DNA from: Bacillota bacterium
GTDB lineage: Bacteria; Bacillota; Clostridia; TANB77; UBA1234
Reading direction: 5' to 3'
DNA: 64,000 bases
Assembly: GCA_016280725.1 (NCBI GenBank)
Contig: JAEEHF010000047.1
Location: 107,361 to 171,360 of the forward strand
Shown here: positions 17,843 to 26,933 of the stretch, piece after piece
Layout: each line of letters starts with the position of its first letter
Position numbering within the stretch: the first letter of the stretch is position 1
Notes under the pieces: generated by a model
The model's database searches: none
Told to the model about the DNA's origin: nothing
Seen by the model: only the letters and a program-made list of their open reading frames with translations
Position numbers and translations under genes: made by a program

Positions 17843-17986
17843 TTTTGGGGACACGACATTGAGGAGAACTTTTTCTCCTTTGGGGACACGACATTGAGGA
17901 GAATTTTTTCTCCTTTGGGGACACGATGATATGTCCCCAAAAACCTGGTCAGCAGGTCTGACCGTCGTGTCCCCAAAAACCTGGTC
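17843..17986. repeat. GGGGACACGAC dispersed repeat cluster (both subtypes)
   Basis: Two tail-type B units (GGGGACACGACATTGAGGAG followed by an A/T-rich TTTTTTCTCC arm) are followed by an inverted type A unit (CCTGGTCAGCAGGTCTGACC then GTCGTGTCCCC). The 280-base gap between the two flanking operons holds this cluster and one terminator. Confidence 0.85.
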
Positions 17987-18017
17987 AAAAAAAGAGCGCT
18001 CCGTTTAGGAACGCTCT
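17987..18017 (-). terminator. Terminator of the VPTA-repeat SLH gene
   Basis: On the minus strand the stem AGAGCGTTCC/GGAGCGCTCT is followed by seven Ts, 12 bases after the stop codon. Confidence 0.85.
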
Positions 18018-18028
18018 AAAATATTAAT

Positions 18029-20668
18029 TTAGTTTTTATATGCCCATGGATATGAATGTGTTTTCCAAATCTCTCCACCGCTTGGATTATCATAACTATA
18101 GTGAGAAGTAAATGCTTCTACTAAACTATGGTAATAAGGATGCGTAGCTGGTAAATCACTAAATGGCATATCTATTACTGTTGCTGTAGAATCATCTCTT
18201 TCAAGAAGTCTATTAATTACTCTACAAGCATATCCTCTTTGTAATGGAAAATCTACTCCAAAGTATCCATTCTCATCATCTGTAAAGAATCCTCTTGACG
18301 TAACTTGCGCAATTTGTTTTCTTGCCCAATGCTCAGGATTTACATCATAGTATGGTAAAGTTGTATTTGAAGATAGATTTGCATATCTAGCAATTACAGT
18401 TGCAAATTCCGCTCTAGTCATAGTTTGCTCTGGCTTAAATGTTCCATCTGGATAACCAGTTAATACATTTAGATTTGTTAGATGCATAATAGCATTATAT
18501 GACCATCTGTCTCTCTCAACATCTGAATATGTGATAAGTGATAGAACATTACTTGGTTCTGCAGAATCAGTATCAAGTCTAAATAATATTGTAGCTAGTT
18601 CTTCTCTTGTTATTATTCCTTCTGGTCTAACTGTGTAATCTGGATATCCTCTAATATACCAAATATGATTATCCAAGATTTCTTCATTTTCAGTATAAAT
18701 CTCTACTGTGTAGTCAATTATTATTGATTCATGTTTGTTTCTAGCACGAATTTGGAAATAATCTTTAGCTAGCGAATTATACTTTGGAATATATCTTATA
18801 TGTGAGTTATTTACTATCTGAACTTGTCCATCAAGTGGTTGTGAATAGATAGTATAAATAAGTGGCTCAGCATACTCACCAAGATTCTTATCTTTTTGTG
18901 GCAATTCAGGAGAAGTATAAGTTTCATTCATATGAATTCTTATTAGCTTATCCTTTTTCTTAACTATGTCAGATTCTTCTAATTTCTTTCTAATATAGAT
19001 GTCTACTCTTACCGGATCAGAAATATTTCCATCACCATCTTCTAATACAGTTATAAAATAATCCCACCCGTAATAACCTGGATCTGGTACATATTGATAT
19101 CTTCTATCTGGCCAGTATTCTTCATTATTATTTGCTTTTCCATGATCTGGCTTATCTATTAATCTAACTTTTACTATTCCCTTATCATCAGTTCCCTTAA
19201 CTTCAGATATAAATGGAGTATCTTGATCTGTAACTTCAGTTGTATCTGTTCCTGTAGGTCTTCCTGATGATTCTTTTACATTAATCGTAATTCTAGCAGT
19301 ATTTGATTTAACGCCATCTTCATTTATACAATGGTAGCTAAAGTTCTCTTTACCTATCCATCCCTTTTCTGGGGTATAAATAAATGATCCATCTTTCTCT
19401 ACCCATTCAAAAGTTCCATGCTGAGGTTTTGTTTCAAGAACAAAGTCTTTAATTTTACTTCCACCATTTAGTTTAACAGTAACTGAATCTGTTAATGTTT
19501 GATTAACGTAGATTGTGTTATTATAATCCATCGCCATAGGCGGTTTTTCATTTGGATCTGGTGTTGCTGTTGGAGCAGGTGTAGGCGTTGAAGTTGGCGC
19601 AGCAGATGGTGTTGCTGTCGGTGCTGCCGTCGGTGCTGCTGTTGGTTCAGCAGTTGGTACTGCTGTTGGAACTGCTGTTGGCACTGCCGTTGGTTCAGCT
19701 GTTGGTACCGCTGTTGGAACTGCCGTTGGTACTGCTGTTGGAACTGCTGTTGGCACTGCCGTTGGTTCAGCTGTTGGTACCGCTGTTGGAACTGCCGTTG
19801 GTACTGCTGTTGGAACTGCTGTTGGAACTGCTGTTGGAACTGCTGTTGGCACTGCCGTTGGTACTGCTGTTGGTACTTTTGTTGGTTTTGTTGTAGGTGC
19901 AGGTCTTTCCTTAACCAAAATAACAAATCCATCTGACTCTCCATATCCATCAACATGTGCACGAAGAATTACATTTCCTGGCTCTAATCCATACACAGTA
20001 GTACTTGTCCCATATGTATTTATAAGTGAAGCTTTACCCGAAGTAAATGAAATTGACCAATTTGCATTAAGTAATCCACCTTTTTTGCTAACAGCTGAAA
20101 CATCAATTGTCTCACCTACATACACTATTGTTGGACCTTGAATCATAAACTCATCCGAATCTATCGTATTTGGAGCAGGAGTTGTTGTTGATTTTAACTT
20201 TGGCGCTGATGTAGGTGCAGTTGTAGCTGTTCCATTACCTGGAACTTTACACAAAGTACATAGTTGTGGAGTACCTAGCATATTATGGTTTTCAACAATT
20301 CCCCTATTTAGTACTTTATTACAAAGACCACACTTAATGTCGTATGTATGTTGAACACTATGTATATATACATAATTATAGTGAACATACTTTCCTATTG
20401 GGTGATTACATGGTGTATTGGCTGGTGCAGGTTTATTATTTGATTCTTTGTTACTATCCCCCGTAAAACTGTCCGTTATTGTTTTTATAATACTTTCAAA
20501 AAATCCCATGGTTCCTTGCTTTGCAGTTTTTACATAACTATCTTCTGAGTCTTCTCCAAGCGAAACCGCACTAATTGTGAAAATCATGGCAATTAGAGCT
20601 AGAATACAAAGAACCCACTTCCCGCTAATTCTTCCTTCATTATTACGAAATAAACTCTTTTTTTTCAT
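18029..20668 (-). CDS. SLH surface protein with VPTA tandem-repeat stalk
   Basis: A secreted protein of 879 residues from ATG 20668 (883 from ATG 20680). The AAGGA site abuts the first ATG and lies 12 bases from the second, so the start is uncertain. Order (numbered from 20680): signal or anchor segment (about 22-42); a Cys/His-rich module (about 91-146, with CGLC and CTLC); a BIG2-like domain (about 178-256); and a VPTA four-residue repeat stalk (about 269-358). Two cadherin/VCBS-like Ig domains follow (about 380-470 and 475-565), then a further beta region and three SLH domains (about 690-880; TGYPDGTFKPEQTMTRAEFATV). This is a wall-anchored stalk protein; the function of the exposed domains is unknown. 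It is a single-gene unit with its own promoter and terminator. Confidence 0.87.
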   Translation of the reverse strand: MKKKSLFRNNEGRISGKWVLCILALIAMIFTISAVSLGEDSEDSYVKTAKQGTMGFFESIIKTITDSFTGDSNKESNNKPAPANTPCNHPIGKYVHYNYVYIHSVQHTYDIKCGLCNKVLNRGIVENHNMLGTPQLCTLCKVPGNGTATTAPTSAPKLKSTTTPAPNTIDSDEFMIQGPTIVYVGETIDVSAVSKKGGLLNANWSISFTSGKASLINTYGTSTTVYGLEPGNVILRAHVDGYGESDGFVILVKERPAPTTKPTKVPTAVPTAVPTAVPTAVPTAVPTAVPTAVPTAVPTAEPTAVPTAVPTAVPTAVPTAVPTAEPTAVPTAVPTAVPTAEPTAAPTAAPTATPSAAPTSTPTPAPTATPDPNEKPPMAMDYNNTIYVNQTLTDSVTVKLNGGSKIKDFVLETKPQHGTFEWVEKDGSFIYTPEKGWIGKENFSYHCINEDGVKSNTARITINVKESSGRPTGTDTTEVTDQDTPFISEVKGTDDKGIVKVRLIDKPDHGKANNNEEYWPDRRYQYVPDPGYYGWDYFITVLEDGDGNISDPVRVDIYIRKKLEESDIVKKKDKLIRIHMNETYTSPELPQKDKNLGEYAEPLIYTIYSQPLDGQVQIVNNSHIRYIPKYNSLAKDYFQIRARNKHESIIIDYTVEIYTENEEILDNHIWYIRGYPDYTVRPEGIITREELATILFRLDTDSAEPSNVLSLITYSDVERDRWSYNAIMHLTNLNVLTGYPDGTFKPEQTMTRAEFATVIARYANLSSNTTLPYYDVNPEHWARKQIAQVTSRGFFTDDENGYFGVDFPLQRGYACRVINRLLERDDSTATVIDMPFSDLPATHPYYHSLVEAFTSHYSYDNPSGGEIWKTHSYPWAYKN
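19607..19876 (-). repeat. 12-bp coding tandem repeat encoding VPTA
   Basis: About 22 copies of a four-codon unit (VPTA, with EPTA and APTA variants). Blocks of several units are repeated exactly, so the array probably expands and contracts. Confidence 0.9.
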
Positions 20669-20693
20669 TTGATTTATCATTCCTTTTCATTAA

Positions 20694-20730
20694 GCCAAAC
20701 CGTTTTTTCCTACGGAAAACATGGTCTGGC
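20694..20730 (-). other. 5'-UTR hairpin ahead of the VPTA/SLH gene
   Basis: GCCAGACC (20730-20723) pairs with GGTTTGGC (20701-20694), and an inner TTTTCC pairs with GGAAAA. It lies between the promoter and the start codon. It matches no riboswitch class I know. Confidence 0.5.
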
Positions 20731-20755
20731 AAAATAATTACAACTACTTACTAAT

Positions 20756-20784
20756 ATTTTAGAATAGTTTATATTAAAAGTAAA
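20756..20784 (-). promoter_or_regulatory. Promoter of the VPTA/SLH gene
   Basis: Minus strand TTTACT (20784-20779), 17 bases, TAAAAT (20761-20756). Confidence 0.6.
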
Positions 20785-20838
20785 CAAAGAGAATTTTACA
20801 TTTATATTACATTTTTTAAAATTATGTCATCTAGTTTA

Positions 20839-20867
20839 TTGACAATTATGTAAAGTTATGTTAGAAT
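20839..20867 (+). promoter_or_regulatory. Promoter of the GC-rich membrane protein gene, shared-motif class (P2)
   Basis: TTGACA (20839-20844), 17 bases, TAGAAT (20862-20867). The spacer holds TTATGTAAAG (20846-20855) and a second, overlapping GTTATGTTAG (20855-20864), i.e. two tandem copies of the shared motif. Confidence 0.82.
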
Positions 20868-20956
20868 TACTATCGGTAACCAAATCTATTACGAAAGGAG
20901 CAGAGAAGTTCGAAGCTCAAGCATACAACGTCAAGACATGAAAGGAGAATTCGAGG

Positions 20957-21526
20957 ATGTTCAATCATCTCAGGACTCAGAGCATCAAGGAACTCATCAT
21001 TCGCGTGATCTTTTTCGTCATCTGTGCCGCTACCATCCTCCTGGTGGTCATCAGTGAGGTCGGTCCGACGATAATGACTGTTGTCGGGTACTGCGTAACC
21101 ATCCCTGGCCTCATTGCCGGCTTCTACGCAGGAAGTCAGTTGCTTATCAAGCACCTCAGCCGGAAGAAGAAGGACCGGGAACCTACCCTTGAGGAGGTTG
21201 AAGACTGGGACAGCGTTGATGAGCCGGACGAGGAGGACGAACTCCCTCTTCCCACTGGATTTTACAGAGAGGACGATGAGGAAGAGCTTCCTCCTCAGCC
21301 AGCCAAGAAGCGCGCCCCGAAAAAGCGTACCCCGGCCCCCAAGCCCGTCGCTCCTGTCGAGGATGAAGACGAGGATGATGAGGAGTCTGGTGAGCTTCCC
21401 AAGCAGCCGCAGCAGCCGCCCAAGAAACCGGCCCCGAAGAAGCGTAACCCAGCTCCCAAGCCCGTCGCTCCTGTCGAGGATGAAGCGCCTGCTCCGCGTA
21501 GGCGTCGGGCTGCTCCCAAGGCGTAA
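20957..21526 (+). CDS. GC-rich gene: membrane protein with charged Pro/Lys/Glu tail
   Basis: I do not recognise this protein (189 aa). The N-terminal third has two hydrophobic segments (about 14-36 and 40-62: VIFFVICAATILLVVIS and VGYCVTIPGLIAGFYAG), so it is membrane-bound. The cytoplasmic or external tail (70-189) is disordered. It contains two copies of a Lys/Pro/Glu unit (KKRTPAPKPVAPVEDE and KKRNPAPKPVAPVEDE) with acidic runs between them. The tail resembles nucleic-acid- or wall-binding tails but gives no family. The ATG follows GGAG; the 5' UTR is about 80 bases, longer than in the sister units. Codons are strongly GC-rich, opposite to the flanking genes. A promoter of the shared-motif class and a strong terminator enclose it. 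Confidence 0.75.
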   Translation: MFNHLRTQSIKELIIRVIFFVICAATILLVVISEVGPTIMTVVGYCVTIPGLIAGFYAGSQLLIKHLSRKKKDREPTLEEVEDWDSVDEPDEEDELPLPTGFYREDDEEELPPQPAKKRAPKKRTPAPKPVAPVEDEDEDDEESGELPKQPQQPPKKPAPKKRNPAPKPVAPVEDEAPAPRRRRAAPKA

Positions 21527-21533
21527 CCAAAAA

Positions 21534-21565
21534 CCGCAGCGGTATCTCCGCTGCGGCCTTTTTTT
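21534..21565 (+). terminator. Terminator of the GC-rich membrane protein gene
   Basis: A perfect 9-bp stem CCGCAGCGG/CCGCTGCGG, then CC and seven Ts. Confidence 0.9.
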
Positions 21566-21568
21566 ATT

Positions 21569-22450
21569 TTATACTTCAATTAATTCGTATTCTCTACTTC
21601 CGAAACCTAGTTCTGCTGCTCTTTCTATAGTATGTATTCCATTTCTTGAATTAACTCTTTCTAAGAAATGCTCTTTTCCTGGATCATCTGATGCATTTAC
21701 TAAATCAATGCATGCTTGGTCAATTGCAATTGGATCAATTGAAGCAAGAATTCCAATATCTTTCATGCATGGGTCTTCCGCTACTGCACAACAATCACAA
21801 TCAACACTCATATTACACATTACATTAACAAAAGCAATGTTACCATCAAAATGTTTAACAACAGACGATGCTGATTCTGCCATACTTTCTAAGAAATCAT
21901 TTTGTGGTGGCAAATTATCCCAAAGTGTATATTGATCTTTATTTGTTCCAGCTGAATGTATCCAAGCCTTTCCTTCCGTTGAAGCACAACCAATAGATAA
22001 TTGCTTTAATGCTCCACCAAAACCACCCATTGGGTGACCTTTGAAGTGTGAAAGTACTAACATTGAATCATAGTTTAGTAAGTTTTTACCAACAAAATTT
22101 TCATGTAAATGTTTGCCACCTTCTATTGGGAAAACTGCATCTGGTCCTTCAGCATCCATTAAATCTACATCGAAAACATCATTCCAACCATGTTTTTTTA
22201 GTGTCTTTAAATGCTTTTCGGTAGTATTTCTTTCACCGCCGTAAGCAGTATTGCACTCAACTATCGTACCATTAACATGATCAACCATTGGTTTCATAAA
22301 TTCTGGCCTTAAATAGTTTTGATTTCCTTCTTCTCCAGAATGAACCTTAACAGCAACTTTTCCTGGAAGTTTTATTCCAAGTTTCTCGTAAAGCATAACA
22401 ACATTTTCAGGTGTTATTTCTCTACAAAAATACACTTTAGATTTTTCCAT
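21569..22450 (-). CDS. DUF362 domain protein
   Basis: A 293-residue cytoplasmic protein of the DUF362 family (COG2768). Characteristic parts are VAVKVHSGEEGNQNYLRPEF near the N terminus, LVLSHFKGHPMGGFGGALKQLSIGC in the centre and IDPIAIDQACIDLVN near the end. A Cys cluster (CNMSVDCDCCAVAEDPC, about 212-228) could bind an Fe-S cluster or another metal; relatives often carry ferredoxin-type clusters. Function is not established for this family. It follows enolase by 17 bases and is probably co-transcribed with it. Confidence 0.88.
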   Translation of the reverse strand: MEKSKVYFCREITPENVVMLYEKLGIKLPGKVAVKVHSGEEGNQNYLRPEFMKPMVDHVNGTIVECNTAYGGERNTTEKHLKTLKKHGWNDVFDVDLMDAEGPDAVFPIEGGKHLHENFVGKNLLNYDSMLVLSHFKGHPMGGFGGALKQLSIGCASTEGKAWIHSAGTNKDQYTLWDNLPPQNDFLESMAESASSVVKHFDGNIAFVNVMCNMSVDCDCCAVAEDPCMKDIGILASIDPIAIDQACIDLVNASDDPGKEHFLERVNSRNGIHTIERAAELGFGSREYELIEV

Positions 22451-22467
22451 ATAATTCTCCTTTTAAA

Positions 22468-23793
<1,326 letters not shown>

Positions 23794-23876
23794 TCAATTA
23801 TGATTTAACAAGATAATTATTACACTTTTCTTACAAAATATAAAGCGATTTTGGAAATTTGAAAACGAAATTGGAC

Positions 23877-23984
23877 ACCAGGTTTTTGGGGACACGACGG
23901 TCACACCTGCTCACCAGGTCTAAGTGTCGTGTCCCCAAAAACCTGGTGAGCAGGTGTGACCGTCGTGTCCCCAAAAACCTGGTG
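23877..23984. repeat. GGGGACACGAC repeat cluster, type A
   Basis: Three type A units in alternating orientation, each with the GGGGACACGAC head and a GGTCACACCTGCTCACCAGG-like tail. They form long potential hairpins. The 317-base gap between eno and the LRR gene holds this cluster and the P3 promoter. Confidence 0.88.
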
Positions 23985-23995
23985 GACGAAAAATA

Positions 23996-24024
23996 TTGCG
24001 TTATGTTAAGTAACGTGATATAAT
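23996..24024 (+). promoter_or_regulatory. Promoter of the LRR gene, shared-motif class (P3)
   Basis: TTGCGT (23996-24001), 17 bases, TATAAT (24019-24024). GTTATGTTAAG spans 24000-24010, directly after the -35. Confidence 0.72.
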
Positions 24025-24093
24025 CGCATCGTTTAAATATTCCCTACCTGTTACCCTAAAAAGACTTTTTTAGTAGAAAGGAGCCTGATCAAG

Positions 24094-26787
24094 ATGGCAG
24101 TGAGACTACTCGACAAGATTGAAGTTTTAATACTTCGGATTCCAGATGGTGACATTTATAAAAATGCGCTTCAAACCGAATACTTAAAGTATAGAACTAT
24201 TTTAGAAGCGCTCCCTAAAGATGTTACTGTTCCTCAAAAACTTTACAGCAGTATTTTTTCACTATCTCAAAGACTTGAGTACTATGTAATCCGTGGCAAA
24301 AGTACAAATCCTTTTTTGGAACTCTCCCCAACTTTATCTGAAAAGATTACTGACGAGAGTGAAAAAGAAGAATTTTTGGACTTAGTAAAATCTAATTCTT
24401 CATACATTGAAACTCAAAAGACTAAACTTGAAGTTCTAAAATCATACTTAGACAATTTATCTACGGATAATACTTTAGACGCGATTATTTCTACTATTCA
24501 AATTGTTGAAAGAGAATATCGCGAACTAAATGTCTACTCTAATATGTTGGAAAAAGAGATTGCAAAAGCAAAATTCATCTATATGCTGAAGCTTCTCTAT
24601 GAAAACATGTTAACTGATGCTCAGAACTTAGCGGACACTTTTGACTATGATATGGTGCTAGTAGTTTACAATCGCTATAAAGACTCTGTAAAGGGACTTA
24701 TAGCTGATGGCAAAGTTACTCTTGCCCATAAGATTAGTGACTTTCTTATCAAACTTTCTTTAGATATGATTACAAATCTTGACTTTTGGAAAGTGCTAGC
24801 ACAAATTGAGAATCCTTCATATGACCCTAGCACTGACATTATCATCACTGAAGAAAATAGTACCATCATCACTTCTCCAGTCGAGCAAGAGCTTGCTGTA
24901 AAAAAGAAAAAGCCAAATTCTTTCTTGCGCTTCTTCTCCGGTAAACCTTCGAACGTTAAAAAAATCAAAGGAAATAACTATTACATCATTATTAACGATT
25001 CGAAGCTGACAATTGAACTTACAGTGTTCAAAGGTCTATACATGTCACCAGACAATCTCCAAAAGCTGTGTGACGAGCTCGAAAAGATTTGCAAGAAAAA
25101 ATCGACTCAGCAAACAATCAATGATGTCATTTTGGTCGTAACTGAAATCTCTACGTTCATTATTCCTAAAACTGCCTCTGGTATTTATAGCATCATTTCC
25201 AAAATTAGTAACGTTATTTCTCTTCGGGAAGTTCAGATTCAAGGTAGCAGTACTACTCACTCTTTCGAAGGCGGATTTATGGAAAGACTTCTCATAGAAA
25301 AAGTCACTATAAGTGGTGGTTCTTGGCTTTTGGGTGCAGGAGCATTCCGCAATTGTCTTCTCCTAAAAGAGGTCGATCTAAGTAGTACACAGCTTGAAAA
25401 GCTTGGTGACTATGCCTTCGATAACTGTGTTGACCTTGTAGAAGTAAAGCTTCCTTATAGAGTAAATGGTTACAGTCTTGGAAAAGGACTATTCCGTGGA
25501 TGCAGAGTTCTTGAAACTGTTAATTGGCCATATGACGTGACCGAAATTCAGAGCGAAACTTTTCAAGGATGTACCAAGCTTAAGACCATCGGCTACACTC
25601 ATCTTAAGACAATTGAAGACCGTGCTTTTGAGGGATGTGAATCACTAGAGTCAATTTCAAGTTCTTCTATTATGAGAATTGGTGAGCGTGCCTTCTATGG
25701 TTGCAAATCTCTTACTAGTTTTTCTTTTGCAAAAGATTGCAGAATTTCTGACTATGCTTTTGCACTTAGTGGACTTAAGAAACTGGAACTTTCTGTTCTT
25801 TTCAAATCCATGGGACGTTATTGTTTCCTAAAGTCCAAGCTCCAATTAGTCTCATTTACTGGTGATCTCTCCGTACCTCAAGGAACTTTTAAGGACTGTA
25901 CTTCTCTTACAACTGTTGAGCTTACTCCGGATATTACGGTCCTTTCAAAAGAAGCATTCTCTGGTTGCACTGCACTTAAAACTATCATCGGTCCAAACGA
26001 GTTCACTTATATTGGCGATGAATGCTTTAAGGGATGTGAAACTCTCAGTAAAATTCTTCTATCAAAAAGCGCCACGTATGTTGGAAAAAGTAGTTTTGAA
26101 GGATGCGCAAGCCTAACAAAAATTCTTTATCCAGCTGTTGAAACTGTTGAAACCGACGCTTTCAAAGATTGTACTCATATTGAAGAATTCATATTCGAAA
26201 CTCCTGAGTCAATCTTAAGAATCTGTGATGGTGCTTTTGAAGGATGTGAACGCCTTAGAACTTTTACTCCTCCACCAAATCTAAAGGTAATCGGAAACAG
26301 AGCATTCAAAGGAACAGACATTAAACTTTTCTTAATGCCAGATTCCGTTACTGAAATTGGTGATGAAGCATTTTGTGAATGTATGTATCTGCAAAAAGTA
26401 GCTCTTTCAAAAAAGCTAAAGCAAATAAGTGCGAGACTATTCTTTGGCTGCACTAACCTTCAGGAAATTGACTTAAGTCCTTGCCAAATTGAAAACATTC
26501 TCGAACTTGCTTTTAGTGAATGTGAGAGTCTTAGAAAAGTTACCTTCTGCTCAAATATCAGATTTGTTTCACATGATGCTTTTGACTTTACTTTTAGTAT
26601 TCGCGAAGTAGTAATTCCTGAGTGGTATGCAAATGGTGAACAATTTGAAAATGAATCTGAGCAGTACAAGTTTCTTCAAGGATGCTTAGTACATTTTGAA
26701 CTTCAACAGTACAGAATAAAAGAAGTAACACTAGTCGATAACACGTATGTCACAACTGTGATTGCCAAGAAATTCGACAAGCTCTAA
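24094..26787 (+). CDS. BspA-type leucine-rich repeat protein without signal peptide
   Basis: An 897-residue protein. The first 370 residues or so are mainly helical and charged, with a Lys-rich patch at about 269-275 (VKKKKPN). From about 390 to 870 it is a ladder of roughly 20 LRR_5 (BspA-type) repeats of the form AFxGCxxLxxIxLPxxVxxIGxxAF. BspA-like LRRs are usually exported adhesins, but this protein starts MAVRLLDKIEVLILRIPDG, with no signal peptide, anchor or SLH domain, so it should be cytoplasmic unless it leaves by another route. The ATG follows AAAGGAG by 10 bases. It is a one-gene unit with shared-motif promoter P3 and its own terminator, and lies between two repeat clusters. Confidence 0.85.
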   Translation: MAVRLLDKIEVLILRIPDGDIYKNALQTEYLKYRTILEALPKDVTVPQKLYSSIFSLSQRLEYYVIRGKSTNPFLELSPTLSEKITDESEKEEFLDLVKSNSSYIETQKTKLEVLKSYLDNLSTDNTLDAIISTIQIVEREYRELNVYSNMLEKEIAKAKFIYMLKLLYENMLTDAQNLADTFDYDMVLVVYNRYKDSVKGLIADGKVTLAHKISDFLIKLSLDMITNLDFWKVLAQIENPSYDPSTDIIITEENSTIITSPVEQELAVKKKKPNSFLRFFSGKPSNVKKIKGNNYYIIINDSKLTIELTVFKGLYMSPDNLQKLCDELEKICKKKSTQQTINDVILVVTEISTFIIPKTASGIYSIISKISNVISLREVQIQGSSTTHSFEGGFMERLLIEKVTISGGSWLLGAGAFRNCLLLKEVDLSSTQLEKLGDYAFDNCVDLVEVKLPYRVNGYSLGKGLFRGCRVLETVNWPYDVTEIQSETFQGCTKLKTIGYTHLKTIEDRAFEGCESLESISSSSIMRIGERAFYGCKSLTSFSFAKDCRISDYAFALSGLKKLELSVLFKSMGRYCFLKSKLQLVSFTGDLSVPQGTFKDCTSLTTVELTPDITVLSKEAFSGCTALKTIIGPNEFTYIGDECFKGCETLSKILLSKSATYVGKSSFEGCASLTKILYPAVETVETDAFKDCTHIEEFIFETPESILRICDGAFEGCERLRTFTPPPNLKVIGNRAFKGTDIKLFLMPDSVTEIGDEAFCECMYLQKVALSKKLKQISARLFFGCTNLQEIDLSPCQIENILELAFSECESLRKVTFCSNIRFVSHDAFDFTFSIREVVIPEWYANGEQFENESEQYKFLQGCLVHFELQQYRIKEVTLVDNTYVTTVIAKKFDKL

Positions 26788-26789
26788 CA

Positions 26790-26828
26790 AAAAACAAGAC
26801 AACCAAGTGATTGGTTGTCTTGTTTTTT
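26790..26828. terminator. Terminator after the LRR gene
   Basis: Stem AAAACAAGACAACCA/TGGTTGTCTTGTTTT with Ts after it and As before it, so it could act in both directions. Confidence 0.88.
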
Positions 26829-26848
26829 ATCTAGGAAACAATTTAGAC

Positions 26849-26932
26849 GCGTCCCCAAAGGAGAAAAAATTCTCCTCAATGTCGTGTCCCCAAAGGAGAA
26901 AAAATTCTCCTCGATGTCGTGTCCCCAAAAGT
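26849..26932. repeat. GGGGACACGAC repeat cluster, type B
   Basis: Two type B units in reverse orientation plus a partial head, directly abutting the stop codon of the giant protein gene. Confidence 0.85.
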
Positions 26933-26933
26933 C

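Noticed and set aside
19492-19962. Gln-rich minus frame and Leu-rich plus frame in the VPTA array
   Set aside because: Both are frame shadows of the 12-bp repeat within a clear SLH protein gene.
20694-20730. Cyclic-di-GMP riboswitch ahead of the VPTA/SLH gene
   Set aside because: Only a single hairpin is visible and none of the conserved GEMM core bases are present.
21114-21935. Alternative frames over the GC-rich membrane protein gene
   Set aside because: High GC lengthens open frames by chance; only the frame at 20957 has an RBS, a promoter in phase and a sensible stop before the terminator.
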